DNA of 5,034 bases from assembly GCA_028717525.1 (NCBI GenBank), contig JAQUNT010000221.1:1-5034 (forward strand), given 5' to 3'. The stretch comes from Elusimicrobiota bacterium (GTDB lineage Bacteria; Elusimicrobiota; Elusimicrobia; UBA1565; UBA9628). Below, one piece after another: positions 1 through 5,034 of this stretch. The notes below the pieces were generated by a model that saw only the letters and a program-made list of their open reading frames with translations, searched no databases and was not told the origin of the DNA. A program made the position numbers and the translations under genes. Position 1 is the stretch's first letter. Every line of letters starts with the position of its first letter.

Positions 1-885
1 CACCTCGGCTTCGCGCGCCTGCAGGTGCGACTGGATCTCCCGGTAGCCGCGCGTGTCGAAGGCCAGGATCACCTCGCCGAAGCGCCCCATGGCCTTCTCG
101 GCCCGGCCGCCCTTGGCGAACTGCTTGAGCACGTCGTCGAGGTACTTGTCCGTGCGCCGGATGCCCTCGGCGATCTCCGAGCGCGGGTTGGCGCTGCGGT
201 GGAAATAGACGCGGTAGGTATGGACGGCCACGTTGCTGCCGTGGTCCTTGATGACCCCATCCACCCAGACCAGGCTGTCGTCGAGATGGGTGTTGTGCTG
301 CTCGATGCGGCGGCTCTGCGCGATGGCCTCCACGGCCTTGAGCTTGGCCCAGACATCCCCGTAGGCGTCGTCCATGACGTCGAGGCTCTCGCCCAGGTCC
401 ACCCGGCCCTTGAGCTTCTCCACGGTCCGCCGGATCTCCTTGTAGTAGGCCGCGGCCTTGCCGAAGACGCCCACGCCCTCGTCGTTGACCTGGACCCCGC
501 TGTCGAGGGCCTCCAGCCCCCGGGAATCGGCCCGGCCCTCATAAAGCCCTCGGATGACCCCGGCTCCGGCTCCGCCGGAAGGGTCCTGGGACTGCGCCCG
601 GCCGTACTGCTCCAGCCCCTTTTGCAGCGTCTCGGTCAAAGACGCGGCCGCGGCCGGAGCCGGCACCGCGGCCGGCGCGAGCGCCGCCACGGCGGGGGTC
701 AAGGCCGGCACGGAGAGCGGGGCCAAGGAGGGCGCGGCCAGCTTCAGGGCCGGCGAGCCCAGGCGCGCGGACAGGGCCGGGACCGCGTAGACCCCGTAGC
801 CTCCGGAGAGCGGCGCGACGGGGGTCCGCACCTGCGCGGCCGCCGCCGGCCGCGCGCAGAGCCAAAGCGCCAGATGCAGTATCAT
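1..885 (-). CDS. Exported protein with Ala/Pro-rich N-terminal region and unrecognised helical domain, 3' partial
   Basis: Reading from the ATG at 885 to the left edge gives 295 codons with no stop, so the 3' end lies outside the window. Residues 1-17 look like a Sec signal peptide (hydrophobic ILHLALWLCA, then AAAAQ), though no Lys or Arg precedes the hydrophobic core. Residues 18-82 are rich in Ala, Pro, Leu and Val (e.g. APSLAPLSVPALTP) and are probably unstructured. From about 84 the protein is mixed, largely helical: TETLQKGLEQYG, YYKEIRRTVEKLKGRVDLGESL, AKLKAVEAIAQSRRIEQHN. A strand-rich part follows (SLVWVDGVIKDHGSNVAVHTYRVYFH), then further helices with RSEIAEGIRRTDKYLDDVLKQF. I do not recognise the family and see no catalytic motif. 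The start is supported by the signal peptide, but the only Shine-Dalgarno-like run (AAGGG, 892-888) is just two bases from the ATG. No other in-frame start lies between this ATG and the TAG at 921-919. Hairpins separate it from the caspase operon, so it may be a separate unit; functional linkage is unproven. Confidence 0.8.
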   Translation of the reverse strand, partial: MILHLALWLCARPAAAAQVRTPVAPLSGGYGVYAVPALSARLGSPALKLAAPSLAPLSVPALTPAVAALAPAAVPAPAAAASLTETLQKGLEQYGRAQSQDPSGGAGAGVIRGLYEGRADSRGLEALDSGVQVNDEGVGVFGKAAAYYKEIRRTVEKLKGRVDLGESLDVMDDAYGDVWAKLKAVEAIAQSRRIEQHNTHLDDSLVWVDGVIKDHGSNVAVHTYRVYFHRSANPRSEIAEGIRRTDKYLDDVLKQFAKGGRAEKAMGRFGEVILAFDTRGYREIQSHLQAREAEV

Positions 886-913
886 CGCCCTTAGTCTAGC
901 TCTGTTCCGGATG

Positions 914-939
914 AAAACCTAGGCCCAATAGGCCTTTTT
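914..939 (-). terminator. Possible weak, bidirectional intrinsic terminator
   Basis: On the minus strand, AGGCC (935-931), loop TATTG and GGCCT (925-921) form a five-pair stem. It is preceded by an A run and followed by AGG and then TTTT (917-914). On the plus strand the same stem is followed directly by TTTTT (935-939). It lies between the caspase gene and the next gene, where an operon end would be expected. The stem is short and the minus-strand T-run is offset by three bases, so the activity is uncertain. No plus-strand gene is seen that would need it. Confidence 0.4.
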
Positions 940-951
940 AGGGGAGGAATT

Positions 952-972
952 GGACCCAGACCGCCTGGGCCC
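952..972 (-). terminator. Strong hairpin just after the caspase stop codon
   Basis: Five bases past the TGA, the minus-strand transcript can fold GGGCCCAG (972-965), loop GCGGU, CUGGGUCC (959-952): eight pairs, one of them G-U. On the plus strand the G-U position becomes an A-C mismatch, so the structure is better in the direction of the operon. No U-tract follows (AAUUCC), so it is not a textbook intrinsic terminator. It may protect the mRNA 3' end or act together with the hairpin at 914-939. Confidence 0.45.
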
Positions 973-977
973 GGGAT

Positions 978-2375
978 TCAGTAGAGCCGCAGCGCCGGGT
1001 CGCCGGCGTGGACCTGCGGGGTCTGCTCCCGGTTCTGGCGTCGGGCCGCGCGCGGCACTTCCGCCTCCAGGTAGGCGGCCAGTTCGGACATGGTCATGTG
1101 GGCGTCCTGGTCCTGCCGCGCCGCGCCCTTGAGGCCCTTGAGCAGGTAGTAGGTGAACATCCCATGGCCCTGATCCTGGAGCGCGCCCGTGATCTGGTCT
1201 CCGGCCGCGGCGGCGAGCACGGAGAAGCGCGGGTCGTGCGGGATGGCGGATTCCCGGACCGTCACCAGGGGGCGGGCGCCCTGGGCCAGCACCGAGCGGC
1301 CCCCGGCCCCGGAGAAGCAGGCGTCGAGCACGACGATGATCTCCTTCGCCTTCAAGGCGGCCAGGCGCTCGTAGAGCCGCGCCACGGGGTAGGCGCTCGA
1401 CTCCAGGAAGGCCGGGTCGCCGTCCCAGGGAACCAGGTAGGCGCCGCCCTTCACGGGATCGGGGGCCCCGTGGCCGGAGTAGTAGACCCAGAGGCGCGAT
1501 CTCCCCGAGACGTTCTTGGGCAGCCACTCCTCGACATAGCGCGCCAGCCCCCCGCGCGTCGCCTGGGCTCCCAGCAGAGAGACGACGTTCTCCTCGGGCA
1601 CGCCCAGGCGCTTGACCGCGTATTGTCGGAACAGGGCCGCGTCGCGCTCCGCGAACTGCGCCTCCGGGACGGACTGGTAGCGTTCGATGCCCGCGATGAA
1701 GGCGTAGTCGTCGGGCCGGGAGGCGGCCCGGGAGTCCACGACGTCTATGTCGGACCGGCGCGCCGGCGCCGCCGCGGCGGCGGGAGCGGCCGGGACCTGG
1801 CCTCCGGCCGCGAGGAAGGCGGAGCGCAGCGCCAGCATGGAGTCGTCGGCCTCCAGAGCGTTCAGGGCCTCGCCGAAGGCCATGGCCAGCGCGGTCCGGG
1901 CGTCGTTGGCGCGCCCGCTGCCGGCGTAGCCCCGCGCCCAGAGCCGCGCCCGGCTGCGGGGGTCCAGGATCGTGAGCTCGAAGGCCGCGTCGGCCTGGTA
2001 GTTCCTGGTCGTCACCAGGGCGCCGACCTCCGCGCGCTGGACCCTGCCGCGCAAGGCCAGGGGCGAGGCGCCGCGCAGGACGCCCTTGCGCGCCAGGGCT
2101 TCGGCCACATAGCCCTCGACGGCCGCGCTCAGGTCGCCGTCCGCGGTGATGGGCGCCTGCCCGCTGACGCTGAGTCCGCCGTAGCCGAACACGGCCGGGT
2201 TCCTGCGCTCGTCTATGAACCTCTCGATGGAGACCGCGAACTCGGGCTCCCGCGGCTCGGACTGGCGCGCCGGCGGCATCAGGGCGGTCACGGGCACGAC
2301 GCGCGCCGTGGTCACCGCCAGGCAGCCCTGCAGGCCGCCCAGGCCCAGGCAGACGGCCAGGGAGCTCAGCCTCAT
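978..2375 (-). CDS. Caspase-like (peptidase C14) lipoprotein with N-terminal YajG-like domain
   Basis: The product has 465 residues and is predicted to be a membrane-anchored cysteine protease. Residues 1-17 are a lipoprotein signal peptide ending in the lipobox LQGC, with Cys18 as the lipid anchor. Residues 45-190 resemble the YajG/lipoprotein-16 fold: FIDERRNPAVFG, then a helix (AAVEGYVAEALARKGV), strands, LWARGYAGSGR, and a helix with NALEADDS. This assignment is by pattern only. Residues 190-222 are an Ala/Pro-rich linker followed by RRSDIDVVDSR. The caspase p20-like part starts at FIAGIERY (226) and carries the catalytic dyad His302 (YYSGHGA) and Cys353 (LDACFSG). The p10-like part follows (FSVLAAAAGDQ, GHGMFTYYLLKGL, MTMSELAAYLEAEV, QTPQ). 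Asp351, two before the Cys, matches the acidic S1 residue of metacaspases and paracaspases, so cleavage after Arg or Lys is expected. It is the last gene of the three-gene unit. Lipidation places the protease outside the cytoplasm, unlike most caspase-like effectors in phage defence. The fold and catalytic residues are clear; substrate and role are unknown. Confidence 0.92.
   Translation of the reverse strand: MRLSSLAVCLGLGGLQGCLAVTTARVVPVTALMPPARQSEPREPEFAVSIERFIDERRNPAVFGYGGLSVSGQAPITADGDLSAAVEGYVAEALARKGVLRGASPLALRGRVQRAEVGALVTTRNYQADAAFELTILDPRSRARLWARGYAGSGRANDARTALAMAFGEALNALEADDSMLALRSAFLAAGGQVPAAPAAAAAPARRSDIDVVDSRAASRPDDYAFIAGIERYQSVPEAQFAERDAALFRQYAVKRLGVPEENVVSLLGAQATRGGLARYVEEWLPKNVSGRSRLWVYYSGHGAPDPVKGGAYLVPWDGDPAFLESSAYPVARLYERLAALKAKEIIVVLDACFSGAGGRSVLAQGARPLVTVRESAIPHDPRFSVLAAAAGDQITGALQDQGHGMFTYYLLKGLKGAARQDQDAHMTMSELAAYLEAEVPRAARRQNREQTPQVHAGDPALRLY
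2372..2375 (-). promoter_or_regulatory. ATGA stop/start overlap between lipoprotein and caspase genes
   Basis: On the minus strand, ATG (2375-2373) starts the caspase gene and TGA (2374-2372) ends the lipoprotein gene. No strong Shine-Dalgarno is visible in the 20 bases before this ATG, only a weak AGG-type match, so translation of the caspase gene probably depends on ribosomes that terminate here and restart. The overlap also decides the start: it is the one that gives a lipobox signal peptide. The same frame stays open upstream to 2987 only as a shadow of the lipoprotein gene. Confidence 0.85.
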
Positions 2376-3043
2376 GGCGCGGCCTGGGCGAGCCGGTCCC
2401 GGGAGGTCCGCACCGCGGAGCGCACGATGGACGACAAGAGCACGCCGCCTTCCCTGCCGATGGCCTCGACCATGTGCACGTCGTAGAAGCTGCGGCACTT
2501 CTTGACCACGAACCGGCGGCGCTCGGTGGTCCGGTCGCGGGAGAGGAGCTCCTTGTTGCCCCGGCCCAGGACCGAGAGCCTCCAGTTCATCAGCAGCAGC
2601 ATGCCCGCGCCGCCGCCGCTGAAGGGGCTGATCCAGCTGGCATCCTGCTCCACCGACGTGACCGACAGTTCCACGACCGCGTCGTACTCCCCCGGAGCCG
2701 GCAACTGGCGCACGATGGACACGCTCTGGAACGCGGCCGGGAAGGCCTCGGCCGAAAGCCGCGCCAGTTCGGAGGGGATGGGGATGCCCTGCTCGCCCCC
2801 GAATTGCTCCGTCTGGTCCTGGAGCACGCTGCCGGAGCGGCCCCCCCGCCCCGCGGAATAATAGCGGAAGCCCATGGGGTCCGGGATGACCACGGCCACG
2901 CGCAGAGGCAGCTTCTGGCCGGGCGCGAGGCCCAGCTCGGGCGTCGGGGCATGGAAGGAGACGGGATGGACCTGCATCGTAAAGCACGCGGACGCGGTCA
3001 GGGCGACGGCTGCGCAGACGACGGGCAGTGCGGTAATCCTCAT
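2372..3043 (-). CDS. Predicted lipoprotein of unknown function
   Basis: The product has 223 residues. The ATG at 3043 is chosen for the consensus ribosome binding site just upstream. The N-terminus is a lipoprotein signal peptide: Arg2, a hydrophobic stretch at 3-17, and the lipobox ASAC with Cys20 as the lipidated residue, so the protein should be anchored in the outer (or inner) membrane facing the periplasm or surface. The mature part has alternating beta stretches (LRVAVVIPDP at 47-56, YDAVVELSVTSVEQ at 120-133), a Gly-rich turn near 142-147, then a hydrophobic run (MLLLMNWRLSVL at 148-159) and an Arg-rich segment (170-178). There is no catalytic motif that I recognise. The size and mixed alpha/beta pattern recall small accessory lipoproteins of the YajG, LptE or PqiC kind, but I cannot assign a family. 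It overlaps the caspase gene by 4 bases (ATGA), so the two products are probably made together and may act as partners in the envelope. This is inference from gene order. Confidence 0.85.
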   Translation of the reverse strand: MRITALPVVCAAVALTASACFTMQVHPVSFHAPTPELGLAPGQKLPLRVAVVIPDPMGFRYYSAGRGGRSGSVLQDQTEQFGGEQGIPIPSELARLSAEAFPAAFQSVSIVRQLPAPGEYDAVVELSVTSVEQDASWISPFSGGGAGMLLLMNWRLSVLGRGNKELLSRDRTTERRRFVVKKCRSFYDVHMVEAIGREGGVLLSSIVRSAVRTSRDRLAQAAP

Positions 3044-3047
3044 GCGG

Positions 3048-3056
3048 ACCTCCTTA
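3048..3056 (-). promoter_or_regulatory. Consensus Shine-Dalgarno containing the upstream stop codon
   Basis: On the minus strand the bases are TAAGGAGGT, followed by CCGC and then the ATG at 3043. The TAA is the stop codon of the propeller gene. GGAGG (3053-3049) lies five bases before the ATG, a normal spacing. This fixes the start of the lipoprotein gene and means a ribosome finishing the first gene ends on the initiation site of the next, which should couple their translation. Confidence 0.9.
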
Positions 3057-5034
3057 CCATCGGGGATCGCGGCTGAAGGGCACGACCTGGGCCGGGACGA
3101 GCTCGAAGCCCTCCGCGCCTTCCCGCACCTTCAGGATTCGGCCTGGGGGCGGACCGGCCAGCTTCTGGACCAGGCCCGTGGCCGGCCAGCGGATCTCGAT
3201 GGACTCGATGGCGGTGGCGCGGCCCAGGCCGATGGTCTGCTGCAGGGGATTGGAGCCGAAGGAGCCGCCGGGGCTGACCGTGCGGTAGATGTCGCGCGGC
3301 CCCTCGGCGGTCGCGGCCCGGACCTTGATGCGGGCGCCCATCGCGGAGCGGTTGGAGCGCGTCCCCTCCAGGCGCAGGGTCACCCAGTCGTTGCCGAAGC
3401 CGGGGTTCATGAACAGCGCGGAATGCGCGATGTCGGTGAGCTCGTGGCCGCCCATCTCCACGAAGAGCTCGTTGCTGCCGTCGTTGTCGAGGTCGCCGAT
3501 GGACACCCCGTGGCCCTTCATCAGCAGCCCGACGCCCATGGCCGTGGTCACGTCCTCGAAGCGCCGGCCCCCGACGCTGCGGAAGGCGCGGTTCGGGGGG
3601 AAGTCCCGCACGTCCGGGTCTCCGGTCGCGGAGTAGAAGTCCAGCCAGCCGTCGTTGTCGAAGTCGCCGAAGTTGGCGCCCATGGCCGGCACGATATGAT
3701 CGGCCAGGCCGGTCTCCGCCGAGACGTCGGCGAAGGTGCCGTCGCCGCGGTTGCGCAGGAGGAACGGACGGCTGGAGGCGTAGTCCACGCGCAGGTAGTC
3801 CGCGGCCGCCAGTTCGGACCCGTTGAGCTCGTGGAAGTCGTAGACCAGGATGTCGTCCCAACCGTCGTTGTCGTAGTCCCAGAACCAGGCGGTGAAGCCC
3901 ATCCGGGGGTCCTTGGCCCCGGCCCGCTGGGCCACGTCCTTGAAATGCCAGCGGCCCTTGCGGTCCGGGCCTTCGTTGCGGAACAGGAAGTTGCCCTTCC
4001 CGCGCCAGAGGTCCATGCGGCCGCTCTGGTCGAAGCCGCCCCAGGCCGCGCCCCAGTTGCCCGGCCCGTTGACCGAGACGAAGAGGGACTGCCGGCCGGA
4101 GCGGTCGTAGTCGCTCCAGGCCGCGCCCCGCACGAAGCCCGAGGTCTCGATGCCGACCGCCTTGGTCACGTCCGAGAAGGTCCCGTCGCGGTTGTTGTGG
4201 AGCAGGGCGGGCGGGTTCTCGGCCATATCGTCGTTCCCGATGAAGAAATCGAGCCAGCCGTCGTTGTCGTAGTCGCCCCAGACCGCGGCCCAGCCCGGCT
4301 TGGTCTTGGCCAGCCCGGCGGCCTTGGTCACGTCCGCGAAGGTGCCGTCGCCCTTGTTGCGCAGCAGGTACACCCCGGGCAGGCCCAGCATGGCGGTCTC
4401 CCCCGTGCCGATGACCCGCGCCAGGACGTCGAGGTGGCCGTCGTTGTCGTAATCGCCTTGCACGATCATGATGCCGCCGGCGACGCCCTTGAGCCCCGCC
4501 CGCTCGGTCCAGTCCGAGAAGGTGCCGTCCCCGTTGTTGTGGAAGTAGCTCATGTGCTCGGTGAGGTGGCTGGCGGAGGTCATGAGATCCAGGTTGCCGT
4601 CCCCGTCGAAGTCGTCCATGATCGATCCCCCGGCGTGGGCGAAGACGTCGACCCCCAGCTTCGGGGCGAGGTTCGGGAAGCGCTTGAAGTCCGCGCCGCG
4701 GAAGTTCTCCGGCGGGATGAGCCATTTCTTCGGGACCCCCTGCGGGTAGTCCCCGATCGCCATGTGGGCCAGGTTGAGCAGCCACTGCGCCTCCAGGTCC
4801 AGGGGCTTCCATTCCAGGGTGGCTTCCAGATAACGGATCGCCTCGCGGGCGTCCTTGGGATCGACGGGCAGATCCTGGACGTTCTTGGGCAAAAGGCAGG
4901 CCGGATCCTCGCGCATCCGCTCACAGGGCGACACCTTGCCGGTGCGCATATGCGCGATGGCCAGCAGGCCCAGGACCTCGCGGTGCAGGAACAAGAAGTC
5001 CGGATGCCAGACCGTGGGACCGACCAAGTCCTTG
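3054..5034 (-). CDS. FG-GAP/VCBS beta-propeller protein with C-terminal ASPIC/UnbV domain (CRTAC1-like), 5' partial
   Basis: The frame is open to the window edge (659 codons visible). The TTG at 5027-5025 could be read as a start, but codons for Lys and Asp precede it in frame and the first residues look internal, so the true start is upstream. Numbering from that TTG, residues 10-95 are a helical TPR-like segment (AIRYLEATLEW, QWLLNLAHMAIGDYP). Residues 115-540 form the propeller, with Asp-rich calcium-loop motifs: DFDGDGNLD (139), DYDNDGHLD (192), DYDNDGWLD (252), DYDNDGWDD (384), DFDNDGWLD (455) and DLDNDGSNE (512). These alternate with strands of the form RNxGDGTFxDVT. Residues 545-620 match ASPIC/UnbV (GTRSNRSAMGARIKV, GGSFGSNPLQQTIGLG, IEIRWP). 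Such proteins are normally exported or surface-located and bind calcium; their molecular role is poorly known. Cys35 and Cys44 could form a disulfide. It is the first visible gene of a tight three-gene unit, and its stop lies in the next gene's ribosome binding site. The family call is firm; the function is unknown. Confidence 0.93.
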   Translation of the reverse strand, partial: KDLVGPTVWHPDFLFLHREVLGLLAIAHMRTGKVSPCERMREDPACLLPKNVQDLPVDPKDAREAIRYLEATLEWKPLDLEAQWLLNLAHMAIGDYPQGVPKKWLIPPENFRGADFKRFPNLAPKLGVDVFAHAGGSIMDDFDGDGNLDLMTSASHLTEHMSYFHNNGDGTFSDWTERAGLKGVAGGIMIVQGDYDNDGHLDVLARVIGTGETAMLGLPGVYLLRNKGDGTFADVTKAAGLAKTKPGWAAVWGDYDNDGWLDFFIGNDDMAENPPALLHNNRDGTFSDVTKAVGIETSGFVRGAAWSDYDRSGRQSLFVSVNGPGNWGAAWGGFDQSGRMDLWRGKGNFLFRNEGPDRKGRWHFKDVAQRAGAKDPRMGFTAWFWDYDNDGWDDILVYDFHELNGSELAAADYLRVDYASSRPFLLRNRGDGTFADVSAETGLADHIVPAMGANFGDFDNDGWLDFYSATGDPDVRDFPPNRAFRSVGGRRFEDVTTAMGVGLLMKGHGVSIGDLDNDGSNELFVEMGGHELTDIAHSALFMNPGFGNDWVTLRLEGTRSNRSAMGARIKVRAATAEGPRDIYRTVSPGGSFGSNPLQQTIGLGRATAIESIEIRWPATGLVQKLAGPPPGRILKVREGAEGFELVPAQVVPFSRDPRW
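3478..4449 (-). repeat. Dispersed 12-base repeats encoding the Asp-Asn-Asp-Gly calcium loops
   Basis: The plus-strand 12-mer ccgtcgttgtcg occurs exactly at 3478, 3649, 3862, 4258 and 4438. Read on the coding strand it gives CGACAACGACGG, covering the DNDG core of five propeller loops. A variant with gtccccgtcg lies near 4598 (DGDG loop). The copies sit in one reading frame at blade-like intervals (171 to 396 bases), so they follow from the protein repeat and are not an independent DNA element. The base-level identity fits GC-rich codon preference and recent or homogenised repeats. Confidence 0.85.
3990..4127 (-). repeat. Internal tandem duplication (75-base period) of a degenerate propeller motif
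   Basis: Residues 301-325 and 326-346 of the propeller protein (numbered from the TTG at 5027) share the pattern GAAW-x-x-(Y/F)-D-(R/Q)-SGR-x-x-L ending in GN. Unit 1 contains GAAWSDYDRSGRQSL and unit 2 contains GAAWGGFDQSGRMDL. Both begin with the same coding bases GGCGCGGCCTGG. The calcium loop is degraded in both: the DxDxDG pattern seen in the other blades is replaced by DYDRSG and GFDQSG. Other blades are spaced about 50-70 residues apart, so two motifs 25 residues apart look like a local duplication inside one blade. Confidence 0.7.

Noticed and set aside
69..865. Two minus-strand frames (69-542 and 539-865) over the left-edge gene
   Set aside because: They are Arg/Ala/Ser-rich, overlap the uninterrupted 885-1 frame in other registers and show no signal peptide or domain. 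They are not a frameshifted gene.
25..894. Plus-strand open frame (289 codons) opposite the left-edge gene
   Set aside because: The C-terminal half is low-complexity Arg/Gly, and the minus-strand frame has a signal peptide and well-patterned sequence. It is a shadow.
886..920. Possible promoter (TAGACT as -10) before the left-edge gene
   Set aside because: TAGACT matches the -10 consensus at four of six positions, but no -35 lies at acceptable spacing and it would almost touch the start codon.
1008..2486. Long plus-strand open frame (492 codons) opposite the caspase gene
   Set aside because: It is rich in Gly, Arg, Ala and His with no domain, lies antisense to a gene with clear catalytic motifs, and is the expected mirror frame in GC-rich DNA.
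2376..2987. Upstream extension of the caspase frame to an ATG at 2987
   Set aside because: This part overlaps the whole lipoprotein gene and reads as Arg/Gly-rich filler. The ATG at 2375 gives a lipobox and an ATGA junction.
3478..4449. Regularly recurring 12-mers resembling a CRISPR or DNA repeat array
   Set aside because: The intervals are irregular (171 to 396 bases) and each copy encodes the DNDG loop in the same frame, so they reflect protein repeats.
3040..4812. Minus-strand frame of 590 codons inside the propeller gene
   Set aside because: It is an Arg/Gly-rich shadow in another frame of the same strand; the true frame shows repeated DxDxDG loops and the UnbV domain.

Overview
The window is GC-rich, dense bacterial DNA. 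All four recognisable genes lie on the minus strand, so they read from the right edge to the left edge. No RNA gene, mobile element, CRISPR array or phage gene was seen.

Layout in transcription order: (1) the 3' part of a large FG-GAP/VCBS beta-propeller protein with a C-terminal ASPIC/UnbV domain (5034 to 3054, 5' end outside the window); (2) a 223-residue predicted lipoprotein of unknown function (3043 to 2372); (3) a 465-residue lipoprotein that joins an N-terminal YajG-like domain through an Ala/Pro linker to a complete caspase-like (peptidase C14) domain (2375 to 978); (4) a 92-base gap with two hairpins; (5) the first 295 codons of an exported protein with an Ala/Pro/Leu-rich N-terminal region and an unrecognised helical domain (885 to 1, 3' end outside the window).

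Genes 1 to 3 are packed as one operon. The stop codon of the propeller gene lies inside the consensus Shine-Dalgarno of the first lipoprotein gene, and the first lipoprotein gene overlaps the caspase gene by 4 bases (ATGA). Two of the three products carry lipobox signal peptides. The propeller family is usually exported, though its N-terminus is not visible here. The group therefore looks like an envelope module: a calcium-binding propeller, an accessory lipoprotein and a membrane-tethered cysteine protease. The Asp two residues before the catalytic Cys predicts cleavage after Arg or Lys, as in metacaspases and paracaspases, not after Asp. No substrate or biological role can be read from the sequence.

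Organism: high GC, Gram-negative-type lipoproteins and a CRTAC1-like propeller fit several uncultured or little-studied phyla. The signal peptide followed by a long Ala/Pro/Leu-rich stretch in the last gene resembles exported proteins I associate with Elusimicrobiota. This is a weak inference from memory; Acidobacteriota, Myxococcota or others are possible.
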